Below are positions 9,226 through 17,784 of a DNA stretch of 64,000 nucleotides, piece after piece (position 1 is the first letter of the stretch; each line of letters starts with the position of its first letter). The position numbers and the translations under genes were made by a program. Origin of the DNA: Ilumatobacteraceae bacterium (GTDB lineage Bacteria > Actinomycetota > Acidimicrobiia > Acidimicrobiales > Ilumatobacteraceae); the NCBI GenBank assembly GCA_018401375.1, contig JAGYKR010000004.1:106749-170748 (forward strand), given 5' to 3'. The notes below the pieces were generated by a model. It had not been told where the DNA came from and made no database searches. It saw only the letters and a program-made list of their open reading frames with translations.

Positions 9226-9249
9226 GGACATGTCCCCGTGAACATGTCT
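9226..9249. promoter_or_regulatory. Paired ACATGTC decamers
   Basis: GGACATGTCC (9226-9235, a perfect palindrome) and GAACATGTCT (9240-9249) lie four bases apart in the divergent gap between the mscL-like gene and the nuclease gene; a third partial copy, GTCATGTCT, is at 9258-9266. The spacing suggests binding of a dimeric regulator in tandem. The regulator is not known. Confidence 0.4.
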
Positions 9250-9304
9250 AATCTCGAGTCATGTCTACTCTTGCGACTCCCTCGATAAAGCGGATTTCGC
9301 AACG

Positions 9305-10612
9305 GTGACCTCGCTCCAACCGGTGAAGTGGGTCAAGGCGCCGTTGTTCGGCGTTCCCCGTGGAGCCTGGATCTTAGGGGTCATGTTTTTTCTGATCCTG
9401 CTTGGTGCGGCATCCTCACCGGACTCAGAGACCACTGATCTTCCCCAAAACGAACCCTCGGGATCTGTTGTGGTCGGCGGCCAAGATTCAGGCCAAGATT
9501 CAGGCCAAGAGTCAGAAGACGTGTCGGGGGACTCCGAATCGCCTGATTCGAGTGTCGGCTCTGGTTCGATTTCTGGGAGCACAGTTCCTGGGGAGACGCA
9601 ACCTTCAACTCAAGCGCCCTCAGCCACAACGAGCCCGAGCATCTCCACTCCTGCGACGAGTCCAGTGATGCCCGGGAGTTCCACGATCCCGGGTACTTCG
9701 CCTCCGCGGCCGGTGGCTCCGCTGCCCACCACCACCGCTCCACCAGCGACCTCGGCTCCCGTAGGGTCATCAGATCTTGAGATGTTGAGAGTGGAGTCAG
9801 AACCGGCGCGGCAGGGATACAGCAGGTCACTCTTCCCGCATTGGAATGACGTGAATGGTTCGGGATGCACCGCTCGACAAGACGTCTTGCTAGCCCAAGT
9901 CGTCGGACTGCCACAGGTAGATCTCTTTGACCGTTGTGTGATCGTTGAAGCGGACTGGTATTCCCTCTTCGACGCAATCACACACTCGGGATCACCTTCA
10001 GAACTCGATGTTGACCACGTGGTGTCGCTGGCCGAGGCATGGGACTCTGGTGCGTGGGCGTGGGATCGCGCTCAGCGTCAGCGATTTGCCAATGATCCGA
10101 TCAATCTTTTGGCTGTCACGGCGTCATCTAATCGCTCCAAGAGTGACCGCGACGCAGGGGAGTGGACGCCGCCGCAGAGATCGGCCTGGTGTATGACCGC
10201 CCAAATCATGGTGCAGACAAAACTGGTGTACGACTTGAGTGTTGATCCGCAAGAGAAGCGGGGACTATCAGCGATGCTTGCGACATGCGGGCAAGCTGGG
10301 CAGCGGGTGGTGTCTGGAGTGCCACTCCTCCCCGTCCGGTCCACTGTTCCCATCGCACCGGCACCCAGCGCACCGGCACCCAGCGTCACCACCACAACAG
10401 CGGCACCCTCGACCGTTCCGGTGACAGCGTGTGTGAACGTCAATACGGCCGCAGTGGAGGACCTCGTGCGCATCATCCACATCGGTCTCGCTCGGGCCGA
10501 GGCGATGCTGCGTTTGCGTCCGTTCCGATCAGTCGAGGACCTCGTGCGGGTAGACGGCATTGGCTCAGCGCGTCTCCAAGACATTGTCTCTCAGGGGTTG
10601 GCCTGCGTCTGA
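9305..10612 (+). CDS. Membrane-anchored DUF1524/HNH nuclease with HhH tail
   Basis: A 435-residue protein starting at GTG 9305. Residues about 10-32 (GAWILGVMFFLILLG) form one membrane anchor, followed by a low-complexity Ser/Thr/Pro linker to about residue 155. The next domain matches secreted GmrSD/DUF1524-type nucleases: DVDHVVSLAEAWDSG gives the DH-V catalytic strand, and FANDPINLLAVTASSNRSKSD gives the second half in parts. The last 60 residues (VNVNTAAVEDL, then VEDLVRVDGIGSARL) form a helix-hairpin-helix DNA-binding pair like that of ComEA. The order suggests an exported DNA-cleaving, DNA-binding surface protein. It is the only gene on its transcript here. Confidence 0.8.
   Translation: MTSLQPVKWVKAPLFGVPRGAWILGVMFFLILLGAASSPDSETTDLPQNEPSGSVVVGGQDSGQDSGQESEDVSGDSESPDSSVGSGSISGSTVPGETQPSTQAPSATTSPSISTPATSPVMPGSSTIPGTSPPRPVAPLPTTTAPPATSAPVGSSDLEMLRVESEPARQGYSRSLFPHWNDVNGSGCTARQDVLLAQVVGLPQVDLFDRCVIVEADWYSLFDAITHSGSPSELDVDHVVSLAEAWDSGAWAWDRAQRQRFANDPINLLAVTASSNRSKSDRDAGEWTPPQRSAWCMTAQIMVQTKLVYDLSVDPQEKRGLSAMLATCGQAGQRVVSGVPLLPVRSTVPIAPAPSAPAPSVTTTTAAPSTVPVTACVNVNTAAVEDLVRIIHIGLARAEAMLRLRPFRSVEDLVRVDGIGSARLQDIVSQGLACV
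9481..9516 (+). repeat. 12-bp tandem repeat, three copies, coding
   Basis: Unit CCAAGATTCAGG, the third copy diverged. It encodes QDSG repeats in the linker of the nuclease, so changes in copy number stay in frame. Confidence 0.85.
10355..10384 (+). repeat. 15-bp tandem repeat, two copies, coding
   Basis: Perfect duplication of GCACCGGCACCCAGC, encoding an APAPS repeat in the linker before the HhH domain. Confidence 0.85.
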
Positions 10613-10631
10613 GATCACCGACGTGCCAGCA

Positions 10632-11010
<379 letters not shown>

Positions 11011-11014
11011 GAGA

Positions 11015-11020
11015 AGTGTA
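11015..11020 (-). promoter_or_regulatory. Candidate -10 element of rnpB
   Basis: TACACT on the minus strand ends four bases before the predicted RNA 5' end at 11010. No good -35 hexamer is visible at 16-18 bases. Confidence 0.4.
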
Positions 11021-11051
11021 CGAGGGAACCGTACGAACCGGAGTCAGAAGA

Positions 11052-11891
11052 TCAGCAGTTCATGAACTCGTAGACGTAGGAGTTTTCTGCTGGAGTCTGC
11101 AAGCCAATAGTCAAACGGGCGCCGTCGGCGTCACGGGCCCCAACCACGAGATCCTGTGCGCCCAACCGGCCAAAGGTCGAAGCGATGGCGTACGGGATCG
11201 GGAAACCAGCATCGGTTCTTGGAAGTTCTTCGCCAAACAGGGCGGGACTGACATATCCGGCAGGGGTACCGGTGATCGCCATCGCCAAGGTGGCTGCATG
11301 GCGTTGTTCCTCGGCGCCGATGGTCATCGCTGCCTTGCGAAGTTGCGGATCCGACAGCATCCCCGTGAACAACTGGTACGTGGCGCCGGCTAAAGATTCG
11401 AGGGCGTGGGCAGTGGCCAAGACATCGCGCGTCGGATCGTCACTGCTTTGGATCCGCTCAAGAATCGGCTCAATGGTGCGCTCCATGATCCATGGGTTCG
11501 CGCAGTTAAAGACCTCGCCCCCGAGGCCAGAGATCAAGCGGCCGATCGCCGCGGAATGTTCGCCGTGATCGGCGATGAAGCGACGCACTACAGCAGTGGC
11601 CGTGGCATCGAGAACGCCGAGACCAAGAGCCGTTTCGTAGACATCGATCGCTGTGTGCTCGAGCGATTGAGCAGTGCGCAGGTAGGTCAGGTCGTCGATG
11701 GGACCCTCGAGCAAGGAGGTGCCGGGGGTGGCCGTGCCGACTCGGCCAGGCTCCTCGAGTCCGCTTCTGCCTTCGCCACATGCAGCCAAGATCGCACCGA
11801 GTGACACGGTGATCCCGCCGGCACGTAGCATCGAGCGCCGGTCGAATCGGCGAGCGGATTCAGAAGAAGTGGTGGGGGTTGTTTCGTTCAT
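11052..11891 (-). CDS. Ferritin-like Tat lipoprotein
   Basis: A 279-residue exported protein. The N terminus has a twin-arginine signal (DRRSMLRAGG) leading to a lipobox (ILAAC), so it is likely a Tat-exported, lipid-anchored protein. The body is a four-helix ferritin-like fold with spaced Glu/His residues: QSLEHTAIDVYE, DHGEHSAAIG, ATAHALESLAGA and GAEEQRHAATLA. These could bind a di-metal centre. The start at 11891 shares a base with the stop of the upstream gene (TGATG); the longer frame to 11984 lies inside that gene. It is the last gene of the glycerol operon, before rnpB. Physiological role unknown. Confidence 0.8.
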   Translation of the reverse strand: MNETTPTTSSESARRFDRRSMLRAGGITVSLGAILAACGEGRSGLEEPGRVGTATPGTSLLEGPIDDLTYLRTAQSLEHTAIDVYETALGLGVLDATATAVVRRFIADHGEHSAAIGRLISGLGGEVFNCANPWIMERTIEPILERIQSSDDPTRDVLATAHALESLAGATYQLFTGMLSDPQLRKAAMTIGAEEQRHAATLAMAITGTPAGYVSPALFGEELPRTDAGFPIPYAIASTFGRLGAQDLVVGARDADGARLTIGLQTPAENSYVYEFMNC

Positions 11892-12538
11892 CACTGGTCC
11901 TCGAAGGAGATCGGGTCGGCGGTATTCACGAGTAGGGCATCGAGGTTGTTGCCGAGACCTGCGAGATCGGCGAGTACCGCACAATGGCGAGCTTCCACCG
12001 AGATGATCGATGCGATCAAGCGGGCCGATGATGCCTCCGACAACAAGCCGAGCAACTCGGTGTGAGTGGCGACGGCGGCGGACTCGAGGTCATAGGCCAC
12101 ACGAGCTACCGCTGAGGTATCAGCGGAGGAGAAGCCGCTCCGGAACTGACTGAACACGGCCTCGTTACGTGTACTTGCCGAGCCACCAGAGGTTCCAGCG
12201 AGGGCTTGGGCGTACGACTCGTGCTGTTCACGCATGGCCAAGGTGACCACCGGGTCGGCGCCTGCAGCCCCTGCAAGGTCGTAGAGGTCGCGGGCGGTGA
12301 GTTCGAGGCCCATTGCTAACTTCATGATTTCACGGTCCTCCTCAATGCCTGAGGAGGGCTGGAGGGCGCTGGCTGAGCGGCCGGTCAGAGCGGAGAAAGC
12401 GGTAGCGAGAATGCTGGCACCGAACCCGGCGGTCAACAAGGAGCGACGCGAGGCGTGGATCTGCGGTGCAAGATCCCCTGGGGCAATCTGGGTCACGGGG
12501 GAAGGTCCTTTCACATACATTCGGTTCACAGCATTCAC
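11891..12538 (-). CDS. Ferritin-like Tat-exported protein
   Basis: A 215-residue protein with a Tat-type signal (SRRSLLTAGFG followed by a hydrophobic stretch) at residues about 29-55, with no lipobox cysteine. The mature part is ferritin-like: GLELTARDLYD, REQHESYAQA, DLESAAVATHTE and SVEARHCAVLA supply the four metal-ligand helices. It overlaps the second ferritin-like gene by one base, so the two are made together and may form one complex. A later ATG at 12520 is an alternative start. Proteins of this kind occur in pairs in acidimicrobial genomes. Confidence 0.75.
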   Translation of the reverse strand: MNAVNRMYVKGPSPVTQIAPGDLAPQIHASRRSLLTAGFGASILATAFSALTGRSASALQPSSGIEEDREIMKLAMGLELTARDLYDLAGAAGADPVVTLAMREQHESYAQALAGTSGGSASTRNEAVFSQFRSGFSSADTSAVARVAYDLESAAVATHTELLGLLSEASSARLIASIISVEARHCAVLADLAGLGNNLDALLVNTADPISFEDQ

Positions 12539-12561
12539 GGCGGAGGGGTCTCAGAGCAACT

Positions 12562-14019
12562 TTAGAAGTCCAGCGCAGACAACTCGGGGATCCAACCTGC
12601 CGCTCGCGCCGACGCCCTCAACCATAATTCACGGTCGAGCGGTTGCGCAGGTTCGAGGCGTACTAGTGGCTGCCAGGTCTCGGTGGCTTCATCGAGAGCA
12701 CGCCACACACCGTGGGCTGAACCGGCGAGAAATGCTGCTCCGAGGAGAGTGGATTCGCTAATGAGGGAAATCTCCACGGGCCGTCTCGAAGCATCGGCAA
12801 GGGCTTGAGCAAACAGGCGATTGCGGCTCATCCCGCCGTCGATGCGCACCACAGGAATCTCAAAGCCTGTTGCGGCTTCGGCGGCTTCGATCAGATCCAC
12901 GCCACGGTGAGCGACCCCTTCAAGCACGGCGCGCACCACATGGGCGCGAGTGCTCCCACGGGTTAGTCCGATCAACGTGCCGCGAGCGCCGTAGTCCCAG
13001 GTCGGTGTGCCGAGTCCGAGCAGGGCCGGAACGTAGACCAACCCTGCGCTATCAGAAACTGAGGCCGCCAACGCCTCACTATCAGCGGGGGTGTCGATCA
13101 GACCCATGTCCTGGACGAGCCATTCGATGTTGGTCCCGGCCGACAACATGATCGCCTCTTCACCCCAAACCCGGCGACCGGCTTCCGACCACGCAACGAT
13201 CGGGAAGGTGCCAGTTGGGCTGCGGTGACCACCGACCGGCGCGAGATCGCCACGGCACATATCCAGCATTCCGCCGGTACCGAAGGTGATCTTGGCCATT
13301 CCCGGTCGGATACACCCTTGGCCGATCAGCGAGCTTTGTTGATCACCGAGGATCGCCGTGATCGGAGGCGATCCGGGCAATCGTGTTGCCAGAGCAACGA
13401 CACCAGCGGAATCAACAATCTCTGGAAGCCACTGCGGGTCCACACCGAGGGACTCGCAAAGTCGCAAGCTCCACTGTCCTGTGGAAACGTCATACAGCCC
13501 GGTGAGTCCGGCATGAGTGTGGTCGGTCACAAAAGATGTTCCGCCGCTGAGAGTCCACACCAACCAAGAATCCACGGTGCCAGCACATATCGGAGAGGGC
13601 TGCAGCGATCCTTGTGCCCCGGCACCATGGGCTGCAGCCAGCCAGGCGAACTTGGTAGCGGACTGGTTGGGCGCAACCGAGATGCCATGCTCAGCCTGCG
13701 CCACCAGACATTCGCCCAAGGTCCGCAGATCCTGCCAACCGAGACCGGGTCCGAGGGGGAGACCGGTGGAACGATCCCACATAACCGAACTGGCCCGTTG
13801 GGCGGTCACGCCCACACAGGAGACCGCACCCACCGCCTCGATGACGGCGCCAGCCATGTCTAGGACGGCACCCCCGAGAGCCGCTGGGTCAAACTCCACG
13901 AGGCCGGGGGCGGGAGAATGAGGGGGAAATGAGCGTTGTTCAATGTGGCGTACAGATCCGTCGGGGTCCACAGCGGCTGCCCGGATACTTGAGGTCCCCA
14001 CATCGATAACGAGGATCAT
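12562..14019 (-). CDS. glpK: Glycerol kinase, FGGY family
   Basis: Phosphorylates glycerol to glycerol 3-phosphate with ATP. The 485-residue protein begins MILVIDVGTSSIRA, the first phosphate-binding loop of FGGY kinases, and continues with TAQRASSVMWD, KFAWLAAA, GDQQSSLIGQG, FGTGGMLD and RIDGGMSRNRLFAQ. The start at 14019 overlaps the upstream stop by four bases; upstream in-frame sequence to 14382 belongs to the membrane-protein gene. The motifs are closer to glycerol kinase than to xylulokinase or gluconokinase, and the operon (glpD, AGPS-like flavoprotein) supports this. Confidence 0.85.
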   Translation of the reverse strand: MILVIDVGTSSIRAAAVDPDGSVRHIEQRSFPPHSPAPGLVEFDPAALGGAVLDMAGAVIEAVGAVSCVGVTAQRASSVMWDRSTGLPLGPGLGWQDLRTLGECLVAQAEHGISVAPNQSATKFAWLAAAHGAGAQGSLQPSPICAGTVDSWLVWTLSGGTSFVTDHTHAGLTGLYDVSTGQWSLRLCESLGVDPQWLPEIVDSAGVVALATRLPGSPPITAILGDQQSSLIGQGCIRPGMAKITFGTGGMLDMCRGDLAPVGGHRSPTGTFPIVAWSEAGRRVWGEEAIMLSAGTNIEWLVQDMGLIDTPADSEALAASVSDSAGLVYVPALLGLGTPTWDYGARGTLIGLTRGSTRAHVVRAVLEGVAHRGVDLIEAAEAATGFEIPVVRIDGGMSRNRLFAQALADASRRPVEISLISESTLLGAAFLAGSAHGVWRALDEATETWQPLVRLEPAQPLDRELWLRASARAAGWIPELSALDF

Positions 14020-14471
14020 GGAGAATTCCCATCTAACGGACCTTGGCCCGTTCGTTCGCGCGAGGGCAGCATCCCGGTCTGTCGCATCCTCATCCCGAGG
14101 AAACCGCCGATCAGGCCGGCCCCGGCGGCCACGGTAACGAAGAACACGATCCGGAACCAGTCGATGCTTGACCCAGTGGTGAGACGGTAAACCGACACCA
14201 CCAACTGCACGAGCAGGTAGGTTCCGACAGCGGTGACGAGTCCGTGGGCGAGAGGTAAGCCGCGTCGTTGTGACCAGGCTGCACCAGCTGCTCCAAACAC
14301 GAAACCGAACAGCGCGCCGAAAGTCAGAATCAGAGTCAGCCCGGATCGGCCAGCGCCCTGAGCCCAACTCGCGGCGATCCACAGAGGCACCGCTATCAGT
14401 AGTGACAGCAGACCTCCGGCTCGGATAGCTGAGGCATCCCAGTTGGGAAGGCGACGATCCGTGTTACTCAT
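14016..14471 (-). CDS. Four-helix membrane protein of the glycerol operon
   Basis: A 151-residue protein with about four membrane helices (residues about 18-37, 45-62, 76-93 and 106-128). It overlaps the AGPS-like gene upstream and glpK downstream by four bases each, so it is translated with them. It has no glycerol-facilitator NPA motifs, so it is not GlpF. Function unknown; a carrier or accessory role in the glycerol pathway is inference from position. Confidence 0.7.
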   Translation of the reverse strand: MSNTDRRLPNWDASAIRAGGLLSLLIAVPLWIAASWAQGAGRSGLTLILTFGALFGFVFGAAGAAWSQRRGLPLAHGLVTAVGTYLLVQLVVSVYRLTTGSSIDWFRIVFFVTVAAGAGLIGGFLGMRMRQTGMLPSRERTGQGPLDGNSP

Positions 14472-15967
14472 GGCGTGTCACTCGCAGCCGCTCGGGGCCA
14501 CTGCGCCGGGCCGAAAGCGGACCTCAACCCCAACTTGCCGGGATTGAGGATTCCGTTCGGATCAAGGGCGTCTTTGATCGATTGGATCACTGCGAGTCCT
14601 TCCCCGAGGGCTTCTGACATGAATCGTTGCCTGTTCACACCGACTCCGTGATGATGCGAGAGATTGCCGCCATTGTTGAGGACGGCCCGCTGCCCAGCAT
14701 CCCACATCGCAATGTATGTGGCCTCGAGTTGGTCCGGTGCCGGGGAAGCGGCGAATGAGAAATACAGGCAGGCCCCATCGGGATAACTGTGCGACAGATG
14801 AGCAGACGCGGCTCGAGCGGAGGGCACCGAACTGAATGCCTCACAGGTTGCCGTGTAGATCGCTGCGAGGCGCGACCAGGGGGCGGCGATCTCCATCGTG
14901 TCCACCACGAACCCTTTGTGGGTCAGCGTTTGAAGGGCCGAGGTGTCGTTGCGGTGGGCGAGCCATGCATCCACCAACCCCGGATCGGCCAAGGTGGCTC
15001 CGGCACAGGCGGTGAGGACGAGAGCCATCGTTGCTTCGACCATCTCCGGTTCGCCCTCGTCGAGCACCAAAAGCACACAATCGGTACCGTTGCCACCGCG
15101 ACCACGGGTGGATTCGATGGCGTCGTACAAGCGCAACACCGCTGGGGTGGCGCCCGAACGCAGAACCGTTCGGCAGGCTTCGATTCCCTCGATGAAAGAT
15201 TCGAATCGGTAGGCGGCGGTAGCCCGGTGGACGGCCACCCGGTGGGCCCGCAACCAGACCCGGGTGATGACGCCGAGGGTGCCTTCGCTGCCGATAATCA
15301 ACTGGGTCAGATCCGGACCGCTCGCGGCGGCCGGTGCTCCGCCGGTGCGCAGCACCTTTCCTGATGCGAGGACCACCTCGAGGCCCACCACCATGTCTTC
15401 GATCTTGCCGTAGCGAGTGGAGAACTGTCCTGCCCCGCGAGCGGCCACCCATCCGCCTACCGTGGAGATCTCGAAGCTTTGGGGGAAATGACCGATACTC
15501 AGTCCATAACGGCTCGAGATCTCGGCTTCGAGATCGGGTCCGAAGGTGCCTGCTGCTACCTCGACGATGCCGGAGATTTCGTCCACCTCGCCGATCCCGT
15601 GCAGGCCGGTCATGTCCAACAGCACGCCACCGTGGAGTGGCAGGCTCGCACCGCTGACTCCGCTGCGACCGCCGGCAGGAGTCACCGGGACCCGGTGGGT
15701 GGTAGCGAGGGCGCAGATCGCAGCTACCTCGTCGGTGCTGCGGGGTCGGGCCACCACTGCGGCACGGCGGGGAACCGCCCCCGCTAACGACCAGTGCAAC
15801 GCAAGGGGCCACCAGTCGCGGCTCGCCTCGGCTGTGGCCTCGAGATCGGTGGTGATCTCACACAAGGCCGCGAGGGCCCGCAGAAACTCTTCAGGTACAG
15901 GTGCCGGTTGGCCGGCGAGATGGTCATCGGTGCCGTTCAGTTCGATGGGTGAGACGTGATGGCGCAA
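14468..15967 (-). CDS. FAD-binding AGPS-like oxidoreductase
   Basis: A 499-residue flavoprotein of the FAD-linked oxidase family (PCMH-type FAD domain followed by a C-terminal oxidase cap). RSGVSGASLP and LHGGVLLDMTGL form the FAD loop; GHFPQSFEISTVGGW, RYGKIEDMV and GSEGTLGVITRVWL are hallmark segments of alkyldihydroxyacetonephosphate synthase (AGPS), as is the C-terminal SHHHGVG. Mycobacterium has a similar gene (Rv2251) beside glpD1, so the link to glycerol 3-phosphate is conserved. Whether it makes ether lipids, or oxidises a glycerol-derived hydroxyacid, cannot be decided. It follows glpD after a 47-base gap filled with a 13-bp tandem repeat. Confidence 0.82.
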   Translation of the reverse strand: MRHHVSPIELNGTDDHLAGQPAPVPEEFLRALAALCEITTDLEATAEASRDWWPLALHWSLAGAVPRRAAVVARPRSTDEVAAICALATTHRVPVTPAGGRSGVSGASLPLHGGVLLDMTGLHGIGEVDEISGIVEVAAGTFGPDLEAEISSRYGLSIGHFPQSFEISTVGGWVAARGAGQFSTRYGKIEDMVVGLEVVLASGKVLRTGGAPAAASGPDLTQLIIGSEGTLGVITRVWLRAHRVAVHRATAAYRFESFIEGIEACRTVLRSGATPAVLRLYDAIESTRGRGGNGTDCVLLVLDEGEPEMVEATMALVLTACAGATLADPGLVDAWLAHRNDTSALQTLTHKGFVVDTMEIAAPWSRLAAIYTATCEAFSSVPSARAASAHLSHSYPDGACLYFSFAASPAPDQLEATYIAMWDAGQRAVLNNGGNLSHHHGVGVNRQRFMSEALGEGLAVIQSIKDALDPNGILNPGKLGLRSAFGPAQWPRAAASDTP

Positions 15968-15978
15968 AGTGATACTCC

Positions 15979-16015
15979 GGTTGACAGAGGTGGTTGACAG
16001 AGGTGGTTGACAGGT
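15979..16015. repeat. 13-bp tandem repeat, nearly three copies
   Basis: GGTTGACAGAGGT at 15979-15991 and 15992-16004 is identical; a shortened third copy GGTTGACAGGT runs to 16015, where the glpD stop codon lies. It fills most of the gap between glpD and the AGPS-like gene. Confidence 0.9.
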
Positions 16016-17730
16016 CAGAATTGTGCCGCGAGGCGTTCGTTCTCACAGATCTGCATGTAGGCGTCTAAGGAACCCTGCTTCTCGGCGGCAGTCCACCCGA
16101 GTTCGGTTCCCATGATGTCGGCCACCTTGGGGGCCATCTGCTCGCTGGCAGCCCGGTCAAAGATGTGGGTCCGGAACCGGCGTTCGCAGACATCGGCCAC
16201 GGTGAGGGCCATCTCGTGGCGCACCGCGAACACCACCTCGGCGGCGAGGTGGGTGGATCCAGGAATCAGCGGTGATCCCAGCTCGGGCTGAGTAGCGATG
16301 ATCTCGGTGAGGCGCGAGGCCTCGGTGCCGTAACGGCCCCACAAATGTGCGCCATGGACCTGAGGGGCGTCTCCTAGGCGCAACGGAGCCCCGATTAAGC
16401 GCAGACGGCGAGTGCGGCTGCGCCGGGTGAGTGCGATCTTCCAGGAGGATGTGCCCATCGATCGCAGCACCGCATCTACGGTGTCGGCGGCCATCAGTCG
16501 ATACGTCGTGAGTTTGCCTCCGGTAATGGAGACGACCCCACCAGCGGAGACCTCTATCGCATGGTTACGTGAGAGGTCTGCGGTTCGGCCGTCATGAGAG
16601 GCGTCATCTCTAACGAGAGGCCGCAGACCGGACCACACCCCGAGCACATCGGCAGCCGTGATGTGGGAGTTGACAGCGGCATTCACTGCGTGGAGCACAT
16701 AATCGAGATCTGCCGCATCGCACTGAGGGGCGTCAACGGATCCCTGATAGTCGGTGTCGGTGGTACCGATGTAGGCGTAGTCGAAGCCCCCTTGGGAGCG
16801 TGGACCCCACGGGACGATGAAAAGGCTGCGCTTGTCCTGAGGGACGGGAATCACGACGGCGATGTCGTTGCGAATTTTGTCCCATGGCACAGTGACATGG
16901 ATTCCTTTGGCCGGACGCACCCGGGGGGCCACTGCGGGATTTTCGATCGCAGCGATGTGGTCTGCCCAGACCCCGGTGGCATTGACCACACTGCGGGTCC
17001 GGATGGCGAACTGCTCGGTGTTGCCATGGCTATCGGTGGCCGATACTTCAACGGCGTTCACCCGTGTGTCGGTGCCACGAGAAAGACCGGTGACCGCACA
17101 GTGATTGAGGGCTACTGCGCCCTGAGCAATGGCGGTGCGGGCTACCGCCAAGGTGAGTCGGGCGTCATCTGCTGCGGCATCGAAATAAAGAAATCCACCC
17201 GAAAGTCGTTCGGGGTCAGCGGTTGGGAAATGGGCCTGAGCAGCTGTCGCATCAAGACGGCGATGGCGTTTACCAATCCGCCAGCCACCCGTCAGGTCGT
17301 ACATCCACATCGCCGATCCGAGCGCCTTGGCGATCCGGGCCGAGATCACCCCGTCCCGAGTGAGGATCGGAATCAAGAACGGCAACACTTGGACGAGGTG
17401 CGGTGCGTTGCGCAGCAGACGTTGACGTTCTCGTAAGGCCTCGTACACGAGTCGAATTTCGCCGTTTTGGAGGTAGCGCAGACCGCCATGCACCAGTTTG
17501 GAGCTTTTGGAGGATGTACCGCTGGCGAAGTCCTCCCGCTCGATCAAGGCCGTGGTCATCCCTCGGCTGGCGGCATCTAAGGCCACCCCGACCCCAGTAA
17601 TCCCGCCCCCGATCACCACGAGGTCAAACTCGGTGTGTCGCAGCCTCTCGATGGTTTCAGATCTCGTCAGTGCAGACACCCCGATCAGCGTAGACAATTG
17701 GCGTAGATGGGCCGCGACCGCCTCGGTCAT
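16015..17730 (-). CDS. glpD: Aerobic glycerol-3-phosphate dehydrogenase
   Basis: A membrane-associated FAD enzyme of 571 residues that oxidises glycerol 3-phosphate to dihydroxyacetone phosphate and passes electrons to quinone. The dinucleotide motif VVIGGGITGVGVALDAASRG, then ALIEREDFASGTSSKSSKLVHG in parts, is diagnostic; IGTTDTDYQGS and GGKLTTYRLMA are also seen, as is the C-terminal DAO_C domain. It is the first gene of the minus-strand glycerol operon and is divergent from a GlpC-like gene with 54 bases between. A GTG at 17679 is an alternative start that would lengthen this gap. Confidence 0.93.
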   Translation of the reverse strand: MTEAVAAHLRQLSTLIGVSALTRSETIERLRHTEFDLVVIGGGITGVGVALDAASRGMTTALIEREDFASGTSSKSSKLVHGGLRYLQNGEIRLVYEALRERQRLLRNAPHLVQVLPFLIPILTRDGVISARIAKALGSAMWMYDLTGGWRIGKRHRRLDATAAQAHFPTADPERLSGGFLYFDAAADDARLTLAVARTAIAQGAVALNHCAVTGLSRGTDTRVNAVEVSATDSHGNTEQFAIRTRSVVNATGVWADHIAAIENPAVAPRVRPAKGIHVTVPWDKIRNDIAVVIPVPQDKRSLFIVPWGPRSQGGFDYAYIGTTDTDYQGSVDAPQCDAADLDYVLHAVNAAVNSHITAADVLGVWSGLRPLVRDDASHDGRTADLSRNHAIEVSAGGVVSITGGKLTTYRLMAADTVDAVLRSMGTSSWKIALTRRSRTRRLRLIGAPLRLGDAPQVHGAHLWGRYGTEASRLTEIIATQPELGSPLIPGSTHLAAEVVFAVRHEMALTVADVCERRFRTHIFDRAASEQMAPKVADIMGTELGWTAAEKQGSLDAYMQICENERLAAQF

Positions 17731-17784
17731 CTGGTTGCAGGCTCAGAGTCCAACCCGGCTACCCGACGTAGAGTTCCAAGGGAT

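Noticed and set aside
9240..9253. LexA box before the nuclease gene
   Set aside because: GAACATGTCT lacks the second GTTC half-site.
9261..9308. 15-codon leader frame before the nuclease gene
   Set aside because: No Shine-Dalgarno sequence and no sign of attenuation; noted only because its stop overlaps the nuclease GTG.
14020..14382. N-terminal extension of glycerol kinase
   Set aside because: It lies within the membrane-protein gene and does not resemble FGGY kinases.
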